From Lyophyllum atratum (lineage: Eukaryota; Basidiomycota; Agaricomycetes; Agaricales; Lyophyllaceae): a DNA stretch of 64,000 nucleotides. Of this stretch, positions 1 through 11,410 are shown in pieces. The stretch is from assembly GCA_014905825.1 (NCBI GenBank), contig JACGCN010000001.1, positions 3,906,001 through 3,970,000 of the forward strand, given 5' to 3'. Each line of letters opens with the position of its first letter. The stretch's first letter is position 1. The translations under genes were made by a program, and so were the position numbers. The notes under the pieces were generated by a model that made no database searches, was not told where the DNA came from, and worked only from the letters and a program-made list of their open reading frames with translations.

Positions 1-1684
1 TGTAAGGCGTTGTAAGAAGAATGAACTGGAATTATCAGCTTTCCTACAACCCGCACCCACAAATCCAAAACAAACAAACACAACCGACTTGACAGTAGTT
101 CAAACTTCACTGGCAGTGGCACCATCGGCCTCTGTAGCTCTGGCTCTGCTGTTGTCTGCTTATCTCTGGCCAATCATCCCAACGTCAACCCATATGTCAT
201 CTGTTCCAAGCGCAGTTTGTGCTTTCCTTTGCGCTGTTTGCCGTTATCAAGCGGCAACCTACGTGCTGTTCATCGATTGCGCTCCTGGGAATCCTACAGC
301 ACCATCTTTCATCTGATATCGCTAGTCACTAGTCATTCCTGAATCTGGACCTAGGGTAGCCTAGGGTTGTGCTCCAAAAAGATGCCAAACTATCCCGTCT
401 CAGTTGCGAGGAACCGCCTACTTAAACCATAACAAAGAAGACAAGATGTCCCTCTTTCAGTCTTCCGTACCTAAGAGGTCTCGAGACCTCAGGCCTCAGC
501 CGTAGACGTAAGTTTTTCTTTAACGTTAACATTGCAGGCTAGATGTCTGGTATACCCGGATTCCTGGTCATCTTCCAGGGCGTAACTTCGTTGACTCACA
601 TCAGGCGTCCAGAATGTTGGCTGGTTACTAGTCAGGTCTCGTCCCCAATATAAACCTAGTTTTATAGTGCCCTCTACATCTAGACTGCGGAAATGAGTCC
701 GTCAAGCCGTTAGACCACCTAATACAGTTTAGTTCCTGGTGTCTCCCTGTAGCCCCTCACTGTCTCCTGACCTTTATGACGCAGTGTCCAATGCAGCCTG
801 GTATACCCACTGCGTGGATATGGCCTGTCATGCCTCTGGAGAATTTGGGTCCCTGTCTTCCCAGAATTTCCATACCAACGAGCTTGAATACACGACGGTC
901 CGGGTTGTTCGTACCTGACTGTGCTACGCTGATCATAGATCGTCCCTTTTGTTGCGTACATTGTATACGATATACTATTTCGTCCGAGGAATCTGGAGCC
1001 ATCCTATCTGTCGAGCTGTTAATACACTTGAATTAAGTTTGGGCTTGGACTGAACACTAACTTCAAAGAAAATTGGTGATACATAGTAAATCTAATCACA
1101 TCCATGAAATCTTATACACAGAACTATGTGTTCAACCTAAGTATTGTGAGCTATGAAGTGGAATCAACTGAAACTGTTCGTGAATGACCCTGAAGTTTCA
1201 ATAGAACTAACTCGACGTGCGAAATTCTCTAAATCTGAGGTACGTCCACTCCGAAGTCGCGGCATTTCAGTCATGATCATTCACCAGCACTTTGCGTTTC
1301 TGCAACTCAGTCTATCTCCCCGCCTCTTTATCGCAGCGAAAAAACTATGACATTCCTGGGGTAGCTTTCGCTAAAGTGTCACTGCTAATCCCGCCGATGA
1401 CGTTTTAATATGGACGACACGGAAATTTTGCTCGGTTTGACAAGTTCCTGAGAAACGCGATGACAGAAGGAAAAATCCAGCAGTCCTTCCCAGACTTACC
1501 CCTGTGGGTCTTAGGTGGCGTTCTTCAATATAAATGGGCCGTCCTGACAAGACATAAGCAGAGGATGTCTTGTCACAGAGAGTCCCTTGGCCTGAGTTCT
1601 TAACGACCCTCCCCCACTATCTCCACGATACACGTTCCCAAGCATCAACTCCAGCACGCAGAAGTATCATTGCGTCCATCACTC
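1..1684. other. Gene-poor upstream region
   Basis: I find no reading frame here that joins into a protein with recognisable features. Short open frames on both strands are below 90 codons and overlap one another. The region holds a 16-bp perfect palindrome at 475-490 and a TATAAA box at 1529-1534 that probably belongs to the first membrane-protein gene. Confidence 0.5.
1529..1534 (+). promoter_or_regulatory. TATA box of the first 7TM paralogue
   Basis: A TATAAA hexamer lies about 155 bp upstream of the chosen ATG at 1685. The second paralogue has TATAAAA at 3567-3573, about 70 bp upstream of its ATG, so both copies carry a candidate core promoter. Function is inferred from motif and position only. 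Confidence 0.35.
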
Positions 1685-3046
1685 ATGCCATACTACGGAC
1701 CAAACGCATCACCAGAGGAAGTATTCCTAGAGCGCACATTTGTTGCTGGTGATTTCGTATGTGGGACGGGATATGGTGAGAACTCTGCAATGCACACTTT
1801 CCGAGATACGAAGTTTCATTTTGGCTCTTAGGTGCGCAACTTGTATTGTACGCATCGTGTGCAATCTTCCTATGGAATACAAGGAATACACGGTCCCAAT
1901 CCCGCTATCTGCTTGCATACATCACAGTGCTTATATCTATCGAAACACTCTTTATGATTGTCCAAGCAAGAACTGTGCAAGATATGTACATTGACAACCG
2001 CAACTATCCGGGAGGTCCTTGGGTCTATTTTCTGGCCACCCAAAACCTACCAATCAATGTCCTGTTTTATGCCACGCTCTTTCTTCTTACGTTCCTCTCG
2101 GATCTGTTAGTCGTAAGTTGCAGTTTTTGCTCCGCGCCAGCAAGCCTCAGTTGACAAACCCCTCAGTTATGGCGTTGTTGGGTTATCTGGAATGCAGCTG
2201 GACGATACACCGCATATGCCGTCACCTTCTTCCCTGCCTTGCTGCTACTCGCGTCTTTCGGTAAGCCTAGTAGGCATTTCGAGTTTCGCACCACACCAAT
2301 ATTCTTCAAATATCTTCTAGTGATTGGGACGCTATGGACACTACAGTCCAGCCAGCCAGGTTTATCGCTATATAGTGCACTCCCACAGGCATACGGAACG
2401 GCCTACTATATCATTTCTCTCAGTGTCAATATCCTCCTTACCATTCTCATCATCAGTCGCCTTGTCATGTATCGTCGCAAGGTGCTTGCCAGTCTGCCGG
2501 ACGATCATGCGAAGCACTACGTGTCACTTGCGACGATCATGGTCGAGTCAGCTGCTTTGTATTCAATTCTCGCGCTCATCTTCATCATAACGTATGCTAT
2601 CAACAACCCTCTCAATCAAATCTTCTTGGGCGCAGCTTCTTCTGGCCAGGTGTGTGCATATTCTTCTGTGTGTCATGGTCCGATCCATTCATCGCCTGTC
2701 TTAGCAAATCGCGGGTTACTTGATCATATATCGCTTGGCGGAAGGACGAGCGTGGGGTCAAGATACCTTGACACAGCATGCTCAAGGCTTGCCTCCGATG
2801 TTATTCGCATCAAAGCACGAGCATGCGAAAGACAGTCAACTGGATACGTTCCAACTGGAAACGTCCACCCATCTTTATCCTCTATCCATAACGGACCGCC
2901 GGCCTCCATCGGAATGCGGCCAGTCTAAGGATGAAGGGTACGATTCCACCCTTAGTGGTTCGCCCGTGACTACGAAAAGGATCAGCAGCATTTGGAGCCG
3001 TCTCCGAAAATCATCGCCCATATCCCAATCTATGTCTATGCCGTAA
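1685..3046 (+). CDS. Seven-TM fungal membrane protein, paralogue 1
   Basis: Five exons join in frame: 1685-1775, 1832-2112, 2167-2260, 2321-2649 and 2705-3046 (378 aa). The product begins MPYYGP and shows about seven hydrophobic segments. A conserved loop reads NRNYPGGPWVYFLATQ between segments 2 and 3. The hydrophilic C-terminal tail of about 100 residues is rich in Ser and charged residues. Proteins of this shape are abundant in Agaricomycetes and have no assigned biochemical role; a receptor- or sensor-like plasma-membrane protein is possible but not shown. The ATG was chosen because the paralogue downstream starts at the equivalent codon and the first intron falls at the same place in both, after the GYG motif. 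I do not recognise a named family. Confidence 0.85.
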
Positions 3047-3637
3047 TTCCTGTATAGTTGTCTACTACATAACCTTAATACAGTGATACGATGTTCGTTG
3101 CCTAGTCCTTCTTCACACGGCGCTATCCCACATCCTTCCTATTAGCATGATCATGATGGCAAATATGTCCATAAAGGTCACACTCTCAGGGTGTCAGAGT
3201 GTCTTGTGCGTGGTGGGTGTATTTTTGGCGACTCGGCACAACGTTAAAGGGATACTTTGATAGACGATCCTGATGCCCTACAGAGATTGTTCGAACGACT
3301 CCAAACAACTCTCACTCTCATCATCATGCTGCCACGCCGTTCACCTTCCTAACTCCATTCTTTCCCGCGCTGGGGTTCGATGTACTTAGATTGTATCAAA
3401 AGAGAACCCGTTATGCTAGGCGATTAGATGTCTCGGCTGCAAAAAGCCGTACCCCATGGACTGGGCAAATATTTCGCATCTTTCTATGGATCTTCCTCGC
3501 CGCCCGGGTGACCACATGCGCGACTGATGTACCCCGGACAGTAAGACCGATCTCGAGACTTTATCATATAAAAACCAGTGGTACTATCCTGCGTCTTTTC
3601 GGTGCCGAGCCACCTGAACTAATACCCCTCACAAGAA
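3047..3637. other. Intergenic spacer between tandem 7TM paralogues
   Basis: A 591-bp spacer. It contains 3' flanking sequence of the first copy and the promoter of the second (TATAAAA at 3567-3573). No coding sequence is supported. Confidence 0.5.
3567..3573 (+). promoter_or_regulatory. TATA box of the second 7TM paralogue
   Basis: TATAAAA about 70 bp upstream of the ATG at 3638, a normal distance for a fungal TATA element. Assigned by motif and position only. Confidence 0.4.
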
Positions 3638-4921
3638 ATGGCTCCGTATTATGGCCCTGATGAGGATGCTACCACCATATTGCTTGAGCGTATGTTTCTA
3701 GCGGGGGACTTTATCTCTGGGGTAGGATATGGTGACCTTCAATTCCTACTTTCGGCCGTTCGATGCTGATGTATGTGCGCCTTTAGGTATCCAATTGCTG
3801 TTGTATGTGATGTGCGCTCGCTACCTATGGACCGCAAGACACGCGAAGCAGTCAAGGTACCTTGTGGCCTACATCACTCTCTTGCTCTGCGTAGAGACCA
3901 TTTTCGAGGTTGCACAGTCGTATACCGTCCAAATGATCTATGTCGACAATCGCAATTACCCAGGCGGACCATGGGCCTACTTCCTGGCCACCCAGGACCT
4001 TCCAATCAATGTGCTCTTCATTGCATCGCTGTTTTCACTCACATTTCTTGCTGACCTCCTCGTGGTGAGCTCATCTCGAAGAAACATTTCAGTAAACCAA
4101 TTAACTAATAACACCGCCCCCCCTCCGCCCGCTGTAGCTCTGGCGCTGTTGGGTCATTTGGAGGGCCTTCGGGAAATATGGCGCCTATCTAGCAATTGCC
4201 TTCCCGAGCTTGATACTTCTAGCCTCCTTTGGTAGGTTGGCCTGCTAACAAACACGCGTGCGCATATTAGTTGACACTCATACAAAGTTATGGGTGCGCT
4301 ATGGACCCTCCAGTCCAGTCAACCAGGACTATCTCTCTATAGTGCCTTGCCAGTGGCTTACGGAACATCGTACATTGCGATCTCCTTAGGCGTCAACATT
4401 ATCCTCACAGTACTCATCACGGTGCGCTTGCTGCTGTATCGTAGAACTGTCATGGAGACACTTCCCGGTGATAACGCGAGAGAATACGTCTCGTTGGTGA
4501 CTATCGTCGTCGAATCGGCATCCCTCTACTCTGTCTTTGCTCTGATATTTCTCGTCACCTATGCTATCAATCACCCTGTCAACTCTGTTTTTCTTACCGT
4601 TGCTTCGTTCACACAAGTGCGTCGGTTTTACATATTGTCCGTTCGCCCAGCCTGACACATTGGCAGCAAATTGCCAACTACCTCATTATCTTCCGCGTCG
4701 CCCAAGGACGTGCCTGGCATCGGAATACATTATCGAAGCAAACCCTTACCGGCCTTGAATTTTCAGGGGCCGAACACACGTGCACCACGCGCACCGGTAT
4801 CTCGACTACTGATGTTGAGAGTGCCGACATGGAAGAATCTGATAGAGGAAAAGAAAAGAAATATGTCTCCTTTATCGGCGCACGTTCTTCTCATTCATCT
4901 AAAACAGCACTTGGACCGTAA
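3638..4921 (+). CDS. Seven-TM fungal membrane protein, paralogue 2
   Basis: Five exons: 3638-3731, 3787-4064, 4138-4231, 4288-4616 and 4667-4921 (349 aa). Exons 3 and 4 have exactly the same lengths as in the upstream copy (94 and 329 nt), and the first two exons sum to 372 nt in both genes. The protein starts MAPYYGP, has about seven membrane segments and the loop NRNYPGGPWAYFLATQ. The C-terminal tail is shorter (about 75 residues) and differs in sequence from copy 1, so divergence is concentrated in the cytosolic-type tail. Function unknown. The pair is a tandem gene duplication, conserved in the membrane core. Confidence 0.85.
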
Positions 4922-6339
4922 GTTAGTGTATTACCTGTCTCCCTAGCGTCTCCTTTACTCTATCACCAAAAACATAATACACACACCTGAGATAGCACAG
5001 CTAGTGCTTAAAAGCATACACGCGACGGACCCGTGACGATAGAATACATTCACGTGAGTGCTTTCACCTTGATTCTGAACTCAGCCAGAACCAGGCCAGA
5101 ACTCCTTCCCGCTGCCTCTTGAATTCGCGCTGTAGAGAATCGTCCCGTGAAATTTTGACTTTGGCACTATCGAGGTATCCGAGCGTCCTAAATCCTTGTC
5201 GAGGAGTCAATTTCACGCGAAGGTTAGGGGTAGGGGACACCACATCCAAGAGCAAAGAGACGCACGCCACTCAGGACACCAGTAATGTACGCCATACCAT
5301 AGTCCTCATCTACAGCGTCCATGTTATCTGCTCTGTCCAGTAATACGTCGTCAAATCTCGGGTATCCCCTCCAACTCCCAACTTGGTGTTCCTGATATTT
5401 TTAACTTGGTTAATAGGTCTTTGACAATCACTAGCCGGTTTGTAACACCCCGGCTCATGACCTGTGAATCCTCTGTTAGAAACTATTCTGAGAACCCTGA
5501 GCTTTCAAATCGTACCCTATTAGACAAAACCGATCCAACTAGTCCCTATGGTGAGATTTTGTCTTATCTTTATGTGTCCCCTGAAGGTCATTCTCAACCA
5601 CTCGATCGTCCTGCGGGCTTCTTCAAGTATACCAGCTCATTTCGATCGAATCTACTGCGTCATTATTCCGGATTACTGGCGGTGCACAATTGGCGCACAG
5701 TCCATGACGAAATAGAATTCCTTGCATCATACGGTCTATTTTTCCCCCTGCGGCCGCGACGTCATGGTTGTTCGGAGCAGACCGGCAGGTAGTCAGCTAC
5801 CTATTCTGGTAGGACATACAGAGGACAGAGGCAGTCAAAAGGCCACAAAGCGCGTTGCGTTTCGCCCAGCATGTTCATATAGTCAAATAGGAGTCCCTGA
5901 AGATCAACACCCGCCTCACTGGTGGCGGTCCTTCTTCAGATGAAAACAGTTCTAGCAAGGACCTCCAGTCTGCGGAAGGGATAGCGCGGGCGCCAGAAGC
6001 TGACGCTCGATTTCTCTATGTGGCTCGGAACAAAGTAGTTCCGAACATCAACTTGAAGAAATGATCAAGCATAACCGGCAACCTGAGGCAACCTGTCGTG
6101 CGCATCGAATCTTCGATCACGGAGAATCGGGAGTCCGAGTCGAAAGACGCGTCGCGCCGACACACGTGACCGATTCCGTGTAATCACGTCCCGCCAGTTC
6201 CGATTCGGGTTCAATTTGAAGGGTGTCAGATGCAGGATTATTCACACCCACAGCTCCCACAGCGAACCCCTTCCAGCCTTGGTTCGTATTTCCACTGTCA
6301 CCCCACATCTGCGTCGCCACCCCACAAATAGAAGAAGAA
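4922..6339. other. Intergenic region with no supported gene
   Basis: About 1.4 kb with several open frames of 60-128 codons on the + strand (longest 5406-5792). None shows motifs, and none joins to a neighbour through plausible splice sites. Non-coding or relic sequence is the best description. Confidence 0.45.
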
Positions 6340-6915
6340 ATGTCGGAGCCTATAGACAAGGTCACACCTGAGGTTGTAGAAGCCGTCGAGGTAGAGGAGC
6401 AAGAGTTCGCTGATGAGTACGAAGAGCGCGACGCCGGCGAGGAGAGTGACGAATATGATGTGAACGACGATGTAAGTCACGAAATATTGTCCTGGCCTTT
6501 AAGTGACCATTCTCTAGGTGGAAGGAGGTTTTCCTGAGGAAGAAGAGGAAGAGGAAGGCGATACCGATGACGACGAAGAGGTGTTGGTTGGTATCCCATT
6601 TATAATATACCATTTAAGCGCTCAAGTTCGTTCTCCAAAGGCAAAACAAGAAAGTCTAACCGCGTTGTTAGTGGGAGACGTAAGTCTTTAGCAAAATACC
6701 TGAATTTGACGCTGAGTCCAGCTCCAAAGCCCAATGCTGTGGTAGAGGAGGAAGAAGAAGAGGCAGACGATGACGAAGAATACGTTGAGGAACATGTTGA
6801 AGAAGCGCCAGTGGCCGCCCCGGCAAATAATAAGAAGAGGAGCATCTCTGAACTCGTAGAGGAGGTAGACAGAGAGGCGAGTGAGGAATTCGAAGCCAAG
6901 AAGGTCAAAACATGA
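6340..6915 (+). CDS. Acidic nuclear-type protein
   Basis: Four exons: 6340-6471, 6518-6590, 6641-6679 and 6722-6915 (145 aa). The N-terminal 70 residues are dominated by Glu and Asp. A short basic patch follows (residues about 69-85, containing KTRKSNR and GRPPKP, which resembles an AT-hook core), then a second acidic run, then NNKKRS and a terminal KKVKT. Acidic tracts alternating with basic patches are typical of small chromatin-associated or histone-binding proteins, but no catalytic or named domain is visible. The third exon is only 39 nt. The start is the first ATG in the open frame and lies in an AAA-ATG context. Function is inferred from composition only. Confidence 0.65.
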
Positions 6916-7185
6916 AAATCTGATTGCCCAAAGAGCCCGCGAATCCGAGTCGGAGAAGTAAACGATCTACTGTTCATTGTTCTTTATACCCTTCTCGTCT
7001 TGTTCTGGTTGTACACTGTAGAATCTGTCTGTATAAACTGTTGTAACGTTATCGGTTTCACTGCTGGTGCATGAGGACGGAAAGTTCGAAAGTCGAAAGC
7101 GTAATTATCCGGAGCGATTTGTGCAAATATGTCGGTTGTGGAGGCAAATGTCGAAACTTGACGAGCCGATATCATCGAGGTTGAA

Positions 7186-7975
7186 TCAAGGCACAACCGC
7201 CTCTGAATCCCATGATCCATCGCTGGTTCTCCAGAACCTGGTCCTGCGATTGGGCACGACGCCGAGTTCCACGTAATCCACCTCAGTGGGATCGACGATA
7301 AGCAACGCGAAATTTCCCAACGCAGTCTCCCAGTTCTTCCTGGTCTCTTCATCGGCATTCTCCCCAGGCTCCTCCACCCTCTCAGGCCATTTCTTCGCCT
7401 CTTCCGCTCCACCTTCCAACCGTGTTCCTGGAGTAGGTCGGCACCAGGAGGCCTTCATGTGTGCGCTCATGCCCTTGAACATCGTCATCCTCTTGTCTTC
7501 CCAGTCGAAGTTCTCCTTGGCCAACTCGGCGATGGAGCTCCCAGGCGCCGCATGCTTGACGCTGTGTACGAAATGCTTATATAGGGAATGTTTCGGGGTA
7601 GGTATCACGCTCGCTAGGCCAGAGATGCGGAACTGTTCCTGGGTGCCCTCGATCCACCACGCGACTTGAACATGAGGGTTTGATATTATTTGTGCGGTTT
7701 TGGGCGTTCGGATATCGGTGCTAGTAACAAGGAGAGGAAGAGAGGGAGTGGACGCTGGAGAAATAAACTCGCGGAAAATGTGTGAACGAACATGAGGCAC
7801 GGGCGTGGTCGGGTCGATAGACGCAAGTTGAATCACTGCCAAGGATCAAACATATTCAGTCTCGATCACGGACGCCATTTTGGCTTTGGACATTGTACCC
7901 ACCAACGGACGCTTCATGTTCTGCAAGAGCATTGGTGATAGCAGTTTTCCATCGAGGAATAGTCGAGGCTGCCAT
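7186..7975 (-). CDS. Pyridoxamine 5'-phosphate oxidase-like FMN-binding protein
   Basis: Two exons on the minus strand: 7975-7903 and 7835-7186, with a 67-nt intron (240 aa). The protein follows the Alr4036-type flavin-binding split-barrel family: an N-terminal Trp-containing helix (PRWKTAITNAL), a strand with IQLASID, an FR.F segment, the SNPHVQVAWWI strand, then the Trp-Arg-Pro region, and a C-terminal VELG..P..R..FWR segment. Family members bind FMN and are presumed oxidoreductases; a specific substrate is not known. The start ATG at 7975 is needed for the N-terminal helix; the open frame of exon 2 alone has no ATG there. The gene converges with the acidic-protein gene (270 bp between stops). 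Confidence 0.85.
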
Positions 7976-9042
7976 TCTGGTTCGACGTCAGGTGTCAAGA
8001 GGTCTCATCATGGCCATGGCCGATTAAGATGACCTCGGACGCTTCTTCGATGATAAGATGCCATGAAGATCTACAGCTGCGCAATTGTCCTCTAAGGTTA
8101 TGAATGTCTTGTATTGTACCCTACGGTATACTGCTGAACATCCTATATTCAAGAGCTTTTATTCTTCTAGTTCGCACTTGCTCCCTTCACTGTCAGTGTA
8201 TGAAGGTCGTTGAGGTACGCCTCGTCGAATCATGTAGATGACGTCACCAGCTAGTATACCGGTGTCGGCCTCTCAACCCGTTCGCTGTAGGACTTACAGA
8301 TCTCACTTCGACAGGCGTCTAGTTGAGTGAATCTATTTAGGTAATGAAAGTGGAGTACGCGCCCTCTTCCTTTGCTCGTAACTTCAAGGGCACTTGAAAG
8401 GTAGTTAATTTGGAACCAACATTGCCATTAACGATAATTTTACATGTAGTCTATGAAATATTACTCCAAGGCATGGACTGTGTAGACGAACTTACAGCAT
8501 GTACACCCGCAACAAAAATCTGAATTTCGAATGTACGTACAAAGATAATTATCTTAAGTATTTTTGGATTCTTTGTGATGCTACTCAAGGTAGTTGTCAA
8601 ATATTGAGAAGACGCGGCTCGGGGGAGCGCCAACACCGATGAGCCAGAGAGTTGAGAGCGACGAGGGGGACGAGGAAAGGGAGATAGCGCAGAGGAAGAT
8701 AGCGAGGAAGACCGCGACGAGAAATGCTAGGTATGCTAGGTATTTGGGGTCATCTGATGAGCGAGTCCTCATTTTGAATTTGGTCAGGACCGAAGTACCT
8801 GGCCAGGTCGACTTCAAGTTCCTTCACCGGCCTGCACAGCTTAGCCTGCAACGATGATGAAACACGGTCCGAATGGAATTTACTAGTACTAATGAGATCA
8901 GCGCTCCAGCCCCCCGAATATGAAAGAATGTTGTCATGAACCGCCTCTTGACGTCATGACGCCACACGAGATATAGGATTGAAGGGGTCGAAGGCTTAAT
9001 AAGAACTCTCAACGCTAGCATATTAGAACTACCACAAACCAC
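7976..9042. other. Intergenic region
   Basis: Promoter side of the FMN protein gene. A 78-codon frame (8817-8581, minus) includes one strongly hydrophobic stretch, and an overlapping 87-codon frame lies on plus; neither has support beyond being open. No gene is called. Confidence 0.4.
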
Positions 9043-9489
9043 TATGAAGATCACAACTCACATCGAAGAACCACATGTGTGCATGGACAGCGAACAAAGG
9101 TACAGTCTCGAGTCATGCCCAGTTTGACCACGCTGAAACGGGGTACTGCGACAGGACTCACAAGGCCGAGGATCCAGACAAGGAGAAGATTGAGATCTAC
9201 GCCAGGGGCGCTGAAAAAACGGAAATCGAATTTGACCCGGAGTGAGTACTAGTCAGACAGGAGTGTGCCATAGAAGGTTGACGCGCGTCCAGAATAGATC
9301 AAGGTGCCCTTCCTGGAAGACTCGAAGCCCAGGGTGAACAAGGTGAGGCTCCCGGCCATGAGATGCGATGACTACTCAGGGTTGCCACAGATCGACTACA
9401 TCTGCGCCTGCCGAGCCGCTATGAAAAGAAGGATATGGAAATCGAGGAGCAGGACCGAGAGCTGTTGAGAAAAATGGGAAAGGCCTAGA
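9043..9489 (+). pseudogene. Possible small gene or gene relic
   Basis: A stretch whose frames look protein-like but do not join cleanly. An ATG at 9043 opens a 27-codon frame. A second frame downstream is charged and coding-like (includes YCDRTHKAEDPDKEKIEIY) and stops near a GTGAGT donor at about 9241. A third segment ending at 9489 reads RYEKKDMEIEEQDRELLRKM. Connecting all three needs an unusually short intron (23 nt) or frameshifts. I do not recognise a family. It may be a real small multi-exon gene that I have spliced wrongly, or a decayed one. Confidence 0.25.
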
Positions 9490-9896
9490 CTACCAGGGAA
9501 AGTCCGCGAAATACGCCCTTGACCTATCAGACAGACACCTTTGTACTATCATCACTGATACGATATCCCCACACAGTGCTACTAAGCATGCGATGCAGCA
9601 AAGGTACCAAATGTGGGAAACAGTGTAGCTGTCGGCACATTTTTGAAGTGCTCGCCCCTTCGCACTAGGCCTGTCAGACTTCAGGCGCTTCCGCAGTGAG
9701 TGGAGCTGGAGGTCCCGCAGGTTGATGAACCCTGCAACTGTTCTGGGCGGACGCGTCAACGGATGGGGATAACGATGCATACACGTGACGCTTAACGCGT
9801 TGTTGGCGCGTGCAAAGTTTGGTTCTAATCAACAGCTTGGGAAATGAATAAATAAACAGTCTCAACGGAATCAAATTCTGCCTCCACACTGCAGCC
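9490..9896. other. Upstream region of the homeobox gene
   Basis: No coding sequence is supported. An AATAAATAAA run at about 9846-9855 lies about 45 bp upstream of the homeobox ATG and may act as an AT-rich core promoter element. Confidence 0.35.
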
Positions 9897-10826
9897 ATGT
9901 CTACGCCCTCGCTGTCGCGCACATCCTCCACCGGCAGCGTCTCCTCGTCAGACGACGCGGGATGCAGCGACGGTCCAGGCATGCTGTCAAAATTTCGCGC
10001 CACTTACCCTGACCACGGCCCCGCCCACCTAGCTCGACGCACGCGCAAACGATTCACCAACGACCAGCTCACGATGCTCGAGAACTTGTTCCACCAAAAC
10101 TCGCATCCATCTCGCGAAGAACGCGACGCAGTGGCCAAGCTCGGGGGAATGTTCGTGTTTCTGTAAGATGTTCCACGCGTCGACACTGACCTCTCATTTT
10201 GTAGGGAGACTAAATCCGTCACGATTTGGTTCCAGAACAAGCGGCAAACAGAGCGCAAGGTCGCGCTCAACAACGCGACGAATGGTGGTCGTAGCCACTC
10301 CCAACCATCATCTTCCATACCCCTGACAGCCACAACAAGTCGCCCGTCTCGTCCTTCATTGGATCGCGTCGCTTCCCGTTCTGAACTTCTCATGCCGCCA
10401 CCGCGCACCCCGACGCGACAGCACGACCCGAAGGCTGCCATATGGGACAACATGCCGTCTTCCCCCATCGCTGCTCCCTTCAGTCCGCCTATGCGGGAAT
10501 ATGTCGATTTCGGCAAGACGCAGCGGTCGAAACGGACACTGGAGTGGGCCTGTGCTGCTGCGAGGCTATCTGATAGGCACGGCGGCAGCTCGTCTGCTAG
10601 GTCTCGACCACGTCGGGGGGAGAAGGAGAGAGAGAGGGAGAGGGAAAAGATGGACTTGACAGATGATGAACCGGACGAGGCAATTACGCCACCGGGCACA
10701 TTGGGAGGTGGGGACATCAGGTGGACCACAGAACCAGAGGGGAAAATGGCCTCCCTTGAGAAGGGAGTCGATGACGACGACATGATGAAGGCCGCCCTAA
10801 CGCTGTGCGGCCTGGGACGCAGATGA
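9897..10826 (+). CDS. Homeodomain transcription factor
   Basis: Two exons, 9897-10150 and 10205-10826 (291 aa). The homeodomain runs from about residue 44 (RRTRKRFTNDQLTMLENLF) to about residue 105. Its third helix contains WFQNKRQTERK with the invariant W, F, N and R/K positions, so DNA binding is expected. The rest is low complexity: Ser/Pro-rich, then an RGEKEREREREK basic-acidic run and an acidic C-terminus. The preferred donor (GTTCGT at 10151) gives METKSV between helices 2 and 3, the normal homeodomain spacing. A stronger-looking donor GTAAGA at 10163 keeps frame but adds four residues. It is a stand-alone homeobox gene, with no second homeobox gene beside it, so it is not laid out like a mating-type HD1/HD2 pair. 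Confidence 0.88.
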
Positions 10827-11410
10827 TATCGACGATGACCAGCATGAGATATTTAAATTAAGCTTGTTTATGGATTCTTTTTACAGCACTTTCAACGCCA
10901 CAATCAACATTCTACACATCACTTCAAGCATTCGCCGGACATTTCTGCACACAATTCTCTCCTTCCATCTTCGAATCGCACGACTCGCCCGCCCGTCGAG
11001 GTTCGTCCTATACCCATGCCAAATATCTATAATGGCTCGTCAACGGACAAACAATTCGCATACTGCTATTGCGGCGTCTTTCCTGGTGCTCAATGTTGCC
11101 CATGGAGAGTTGTTCACGCACTATCTTCATTCTAAACTAGACTGCGACTACTGTTCTATCCATTTTTGTACTTTCTATGTACTAGCCATCACCCGAAAAC
11201 ATGGGAAAATTTGACATGAAGATTTTCGTAACTATGAACAAGCAGAACATGATATGCATAACAGAACGTGATAAGAAAAAGAACAGTCATAATACAGAGC
11301 AATTATCAAGCTTAGCACCCGGTCGATCTAAAATGCATAAAGGGTATCTCAAATCTGTAGACCCAGACCAATGAACTGAAAAAAATGAGTGTGACGGACG
11401 AATATATGCC
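10827..11410. other. Convergent intergenic region
   Basis: 584 bp between the stop codons of the homeobox gene (+) and the GRAM-VASt gene (-). An AT-rich stretch (ATATTTAAATTAA) at about 10849-10861 fits 3' processing sequence. An open frame of 116 codons at 10864-11214 has no supporting features. Confidence 0.5.

Noticed and set aside
5406..5792. 128-codon plus-strand frame
   Set aside because: No motif, no neighbour exon and no promoter evidence; probably chance.
9897..10826. Mating-type A locus (HD1/HD2) interpretation of the homeobox gene
   Set aside because: There is no second homeobox gene or MIP gene nearby; a solitary homeodomain factor fits better.
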